A stretch of 64,000 nt of DNA from Dromiciops gliroides (taxonomy: Eukaryota > Chordata > Mammalia > Microbiotheria > Microbiotheriidae): contig NC_057862.1 of NCBI RefSeq assembly GCF_019393635.1, positions 264,010,441 through 264,074,440 on the forward strand, read 5' to 3'. Under the pieces are notes generated by a model, which saw nothing but the letters and a program-made list of their open reading frames with translations, did no database searches and was not told the DNA's origin. Of this stretch, positions 11,315 through 64,000 are shown piece after piece. A program made the position numbers and the translations under genes. Every line of letters starts with the position of its first letter. Positions within the stretch are counted from its first letter, which is position 1.

Positions 11315-11538
11315 AAGCAGCTAGGTGGCTCTGTGGATGGAGCATTGAACCTAGAGTCAGCAAGACCTGAGGTCAAATTCAACCTCAGACACAACTTGTG
11401 TGACCTTAGGCAAACTTAACTCTGTTTGCTTCAGTTTTCTCATCTATAAAATGAGCTGGAGAAGGAAATAATAAGCCACAGTATTTTTGCCAAAAACCCC
11501 AAATGGAGTCATTAGGAATCAATCAACAACAAAACAAC
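11315..11538 (+). mobile_element. MAR1-type CORE-SINE
   Basis: Head AGCAGCTAGGTGGCTCTGTGG, core, then CATCTATAAAATGAGCTGGAG, TTTGCCAAAAACCCCAAATG and a CAACAACAAAACAAC end. Confidence 0.88.
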
Positions 11539-11622
11539 CTAATTGAATTTTATCTATTAGATTCAGGCCAGTTTTCTAATCTTTTAATATCTTTTTGGAC
11601 CGTGTCATCCAGAATGATGGCC

Positions 11623-11778
11623 AGGGCAGTTGGTTAGTGCAGTGCATAGAGCACCGGCCCTGGATTCAGGAGGACCTGAGTTCAAATCCAGCCTCAGACA
11701 CTTAACACTAGCTGTGTAACCCTGGGCAAGTCACTTAACCCCAATTGCCTCACCCCCCCCCCAAAAAAAAATCTATCT
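11623..11778 (+). mobile_element. CORE-SINE (WSINE1-like), full length
   Basis: Exact 14-bp target duplication CCAGAATGATGGCC at 11609 and 11779. The tail is of the CCCCAATTGCCTCA type. Confidence 0.95.
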
Positions 11779-12246
11779 CCAGAATGATGGCCATCTCTCC
11801 TAGCTTTGTGTCATTTGTAAATGTGATATGAATTTCATCTAATGTTAAACTGTATAGCTTCTATATAGCTTCTGTATAGCACTCCAATGGAGACCTCCAG
11901 TTAAGTTGACTTGAACCACTAACAGCTACACTTTGTCATGCCATTCAATGAATCCACATTTCACTATCTTGTCCATAAGATTATAATACTTTATCAACAG
12001 TTAATACCCTGTTATAATAACTAGCTCATTTTAAGCCTGGGGGTGGGGTGTGTGACAATATAATAGTCTTTAAGGTTCATCTGATTTCTTTCTTTTTGGT
12101 TTAGGGAGTATATTCTAGATGAAAAGTTCAGTATAAATAACTGAGCCCTCAATTAGGAATTCCTAATTCCTTGGAAGAGGTTGGGTTTTCTATCTAATTT
12201 TGTATTTATTTAAATCTGTCTCTAGTTAAGACTCAGCCTCTTTGTA

Positions 12247-12392
12247 TGGTTGGTTTTTTTTGTGGGGCTACAAGGGTTAAGTGACTTGCCCAGGGTCACA
12301 CAGCTAGTGTCAAGTGTCTGAGGCTGGATTTGAACTCAGGTCCTCCTGAATCTGAGGCCAGTGCTTTATCCACTGAGCCACCTAGCTGCCCC
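12247..12392 (-). mobile_element. CORE-SINE (WSINE1-like), antisense, full length
   Basis: Exact 19-bp target duplication AAGACTCAGCCTCTTTGTA at 12228 and 12393. Confidence 0.97.
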
Positions 12393-12448
12393 AAGACTCA
12401 GCCTCTTTGTAGAAGCAAAATTCCCATTTACTAGAAATGTGTGGTTAA

Positions 12449-12608
12449 GGGACAGCTAGATGGTGCAGTAGATAGAGCACCCGCCCTGGAGTCAGGAGTA
12501 CCTGAGTTCAAATCCAGCCTCAGACACTTAACACTTACTAGCTGTGTGACCCTGGACAAGTCACTTAACCCCAACTGCCTCACTAAAAAAAAACAAAACA
12601 AAACAAAA
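12449..12608 (+). mobile_element. CORE-SINE (WSINE1-like), full length
   Basis: Exact 16-bp target duplication AGAAATGTGTGGTTAA at 12433 and 12609. The A-rich tail carries CAAAA units and the body is of the CCCCAACTGCCTCACT type. Confidence 0.97.
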
Positions 12609-12639
12609 AGAAATGTGTGGTTAATAAAACAGCAAATTA

Positions 12640-13075
12640 CATTATAGTATCTATGGCTAGACAGATACTAGGATGGGGAGTTGGAGAAAGAGCTGACCTT
12701 TTCTTGGAATTTTCAGCCACCATCCACCTCTTCCCATGCCTTTCTCTATTATAAGTCCTTTCTATTACAGAGAGAATGCTTTTCCAAGCTTGTTCTCCAT
12801 TCTAGATAACCAGCATTTCTTATTTCCAATTCTAAGATAGCTTCTACCTTTAATATGAAGTCCTCTAATTGAGACCCAGTCTATCACAAGATGGCTCTCA
12901 TCAATTCAAGGAGGTGTACATGCCCTATTCACACTCAGTTCTGTTTAAAAATTTTTTTAAAGCACTCACCTAATTAGGGCAATAGAGATAGAGAGGTTTT
13001 GACCCCACAGCATACCAAGATAAACTGTACATACAGCGTTTCTCGGACCTACAAGTCTAGAAACCCCCCAAAAAA
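12640..13075. other. No recognised content before the HMGB2 retrocopy
   Basis: AT-rich non-coding DNA. I see neither a gene nor a clear repeat. Confidence 0.4.
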
Positions 13076-13099
13076 GTAAAATGAAAAAATTAAATAGGA

Positions 13100-14186
13100 G
13101 TGAGGAGGAAGCGCTGTGCCGGCTGCCGGGAGGAACCCAAGGAGCTCCTACAGCAGGCAGAGAAGCGGCCCAGGATGGGTAAGGGAGACCCCAACAAGCC
13201 GAGGGGCAAGGCGTCCTCATACGCCTTCTTCGTTCAGACCTGCCGGGAGGAGCACAAGAAGAAGCAACCGGACTCCCCAGTAAACTTCGCTGAGTTCTCC
13301 AAAAAGTGCTCGGAGAGATGGAAGACCATGTCTGCCAAAGAGAAGTCCAAGTTTGAAGACCTTGTGAAAGGAGATAAAGCTCGGTATGATCGGGAGATGA
13401 AAAATTACTTTCCTCTCAAAGGGGATAAGAAAGGAAAGAAAAAGGATCCTAATGCTCCCAAGAGACCCCCATCTGCATTCTTCCTCTTCTGTGCTGAACA
13501 TCGTCCAAAGATCAAGAGGAACATCCAGGCCTTTTTATTGGAGATACTGCTAAGAAATTGGGGGAACTGTGGTCTGAACAGTCGGCCAAAGATAAACTAC
13601 CTTATGAACAGAAAGTGGCTAAACTAAAGGAGAAATATGAAAAGGATATTGCAGCATATCGTGCCAAGGGCAAGGGAGATGCAGGAAAGAAGGGCCCTGG
13701 CAGGCCAACAGGATCTAAGAAGAATGAACCTGATGAGGAGGAAGAAGATAAAGATGAAGAGGATGAGGATGAGGAGGATGAAGAGTAAATTAATATCCTG
13801 CTGTAAAGATTGTGTGTGTGATAAAAGTCATTGTTTTGCTAAGAATGTGAACTCAAGTGCAGCTCATTGTTAGCTTCAGTATAAAAACTGTACAGACTTG
13901 TGTATAGGTAGCGTGATTGATTCTTTTTAGGGAGAACCTCTATTTTTTAATGTAAGTATGAGTTTTTGAGGGGCCACTCCAGATATATTTTAAAGCTTCT
14001 GATGTTGAATGTTTCTGAATATTTAATGGATTCTTTTGAATTTCTTTACTGTGTATTGTAGCTCAGTAAAGCCCTAGGAAGTAATATCATAGAAAATCTT
14101 AAGTTTTATAGAATGTTGCATTTTTTTTAAGATAAAATATTTTGTAATAAAATGATGTACATTAAAAAATGAAATAAAAGTGTGGA
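13100..14186 (+). pseudogene. HMGB2: HMGB2 processed retrocopy (one frameshift)
   Basis: Intronless copy of HMGB2, a chromatin architectural protein with two HMG boxes and an acidic tail. The start codon is at 13175 and the stop TAA at 13786-13788. Box A ([20 protein letters not shown] onward) is open and nearly identical to the parent. The [16 protein letters not shown] linker and [18 protein letters not shown] tail identify HMGB2 rather than HMGB1 or HMGB3. One base is missing at codon 115 (13517-13518), early in box B, so the first frame reads on into an unrelated tail ending near 13627. The rest of box B and the tail stay open in the next frame. About 75 bp of GC-rich 5' UTR and a 3' UTR with AATAAA at 14146 are included, as expected for L1-driven retrocopying of an mRNA. 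The parent gene has introns inside the coding region. Flanking AAAATGAAA near 13079 and 14167 may be a target-site duplication, but both lie in A-rich sequence. Confidence 0.92.
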
Positions 14187-14189
14187 ATT

Positions 14190-14590
14190 GACTTGTTTTT
14201 GATGAAGGGATACTAGATCTTTGTAATAATAGTTTCCGTTTGTAATCGTTCACTAACGCATATCCTTAAAGATGCAACCCTTATACAATATCCCCAGGAA
14301 CCCATGTCCATCTTACTGTCTTACAGTTTGCAGACTTTGTTTTATTTCCAATGGAGAAAACTAGATCATTTGAAAAACGAGATCACAACCTCGGAAGATT
14401 TCAATTTCCCTTTGATTCCTATCGGTATGGGCGGTTGCACTGGTTGGGAAGAAGAGCCCCAGACAAAACGAGAACACTGGCCTCCTGTAGACAGGACGAG
14501 CAGAGTTGAATCTATCAGGGTGTTTGCACAGGCTATCTCCCTCGGGGAGACAAGCAGCACCACAGCCTGGGTAGTTAATAGTTATAACCA
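14190..14590. other. Spacer between HMGB2 retrocopy and SNX6 promoter
   Basis: About 400 bp whose GC content rises to the right. An open frame at 14304-14819 runs through the promoter, exon 1 and intron 1 in a different frame and is not supported by anything else. The stretch may hold distal SNX6 promoter elements. Confidence 0.4.
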
Positions 14591-14705
14591 GCTATGTCTG
14601 GGACTACTGAGGACCGGATGTCTCTTCTGCCCCGCCTGTCTCCTGCCGACTTCCCCCGCCCTTCACTTCCTGTGCGCCTGCGCTAGCCCTTGGCTTGGAG
14701 CAGCC

Positions 14706-63064
<48,359 letters not shown>

Positions 63065-63279
63065 GTATTAAGACATTTTAAGAATATCAGTTAAGCTGTT
63101 TGTAAATACCACCTGAGCTATGGGAAAAGACAGAGAAAGAGGGTAGAGTTAAGATTTCATTGATATAGGGAGCACACAGTGATGAAATTGTGTACCAGTT
63201 GAGGCTAGGATCCCTGCTGCAATGAATTGTCTCTTCCCACCCTACACCCTACTGCTCCCTCAATTTATTATTTATTAAT

Positions 63280-64000
63280 TTTGAGAGTTGATTGCTTTTT
63301 AAATTTTGAGTTCCAAATTCTCTCCCTTTAGCCTCTCTTAACCCACTGAGAAGTCAAGCAATATGAAATCAGTTTTACATATGAAAACATGCATAACATA
63401 ATTAGCCATGTTGCAAAAAAAAGTGAGAAAATTATACTTCAGTTTTCACTTAAAGTTCATCAGTTCTCTGAAAGTGGATGACATTTTTCATCAAGAGTCT
63501 ATAATTTTCTTTGATCATCGTATTAATCACAGCAAAATCTTTCACATTTGATCATTGTTACAGTTACTGTGTAAAATGGTCTCCTACTTCCTTTCATTTT
63601 ATAACAGTTTATATTGGTGTTGCCAGGTTTTTGTGAAACCACTCCCCTCATCATTTCTTATAGCATAATAATAGTATTCTTTCAAATCTTATAACCCAAC
63701 TTGTTTAGCCACTGATAGGCATCTCTTCAATTTTCAGTTCTTTGCACCACAAAAAGAGTTGCTATAAATATTTTTTTTACACATATAAGTGCTCCTTTTT
63801 CTTTTAATCTCTTTGGTATTGCTGGGACAAAGGGTATGCATGGTTTTATAGCCCTTTGGGTATAGTTGGTTACAAATTGTTCTCCAGAATAGTTGGACCA
63901 GTTTACAACTACACAAACAGTTCATTAGTATACCTATTTTCCCACATCTCCTGCAGCTTTTGACATTTCTTTCAGGAGGTAATTGTTGTATTCTTTCCAT
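63280..64000 (-). mobile_element. L1 3' end, antisense, runs off the window edge
   Basis: The minus frame from 64,000 to 63,734 reads KSCRRCGKIGILMNCLCSCK then LVQLFWRTI, matching the CWRGCGEIGTLLHCWWDCKL region of L1 ORF2. The 3' UTR pyrimidine-rich part lies near 63,310. Confidence 0.88.

Overview
The window looks like nuclear DNA of a marsupial, most likely an Australian one. It carries a mammalian gene with GT-AG introns inside a dense background of marsupial-type repeats. These are CORE-SINEs related to WSINE1 and MAR1 (names from memory), marsupial-type L1, RTE/BovB-like and CR1/L3-like LINEs, old L2 and MIR/THER fossils, hAT-like DNA transposon fossils and solo LTRs. No prokaryotic, organellar or plasmid signal is visible.

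The one real gene is SNX6 (sorting nexin 6) on the + strand. A TATA-less, GC-rich promoter at about 14.59-15.1 kb leads into exon 1, which codes only Met-Met. Twelve further coding exons follow between 14,888 and 63,064. Every junction joins in frame and the exons add up to exactly 389 codons. Only the last exon, about 17 residues by comparison with the human protein as I remember it, lies beyond the right edge. The protein is a PX-BAR sorting nexin that works with SNX1/SNX2 in endosome-to-Golgi retrieval.

Layout. 1-4.9 kb: two families of diverged, tandemly arranged units that I cannot name. 5-12.6 kb: repeats (L2 with a nested SINE, solo LTRs, two L1 3' ends facing each other, several SINEs). 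13.1-14.2 kb: an intronless HMGB2 retrocopy with 5' and 3' UTR and one frameshift. 14.6-15.1 kb: the SNX6 promoter and exons 1-2. 15-29 kb: the 14-kb intron 2, mostly antisense L1, L2, SINEs, a 7SL RNA pseudogene fragment and a hAT fossil with target-site duplications. 29-63 kb: exons 3-13, with introns holding SINEs (many with clear target-site duplications), an internally deleted L1, RTE-like and CR1-like LINE ends and simple repeats. 63-64 kb: an antisense L1 running off the edge.

I found no unknown multi-gene system. The points most worth a second look are the unexplained tandem units at the left end, the 7SL-derived fragment in a genome without Alu, a 3' tail apparently shared between a SINE and an RTE-like LINE, the HMGB2 retrocopy with an intact box A just upstream of the SNX6 promoter, and a perfect 28-bp palindrome in intron 3.
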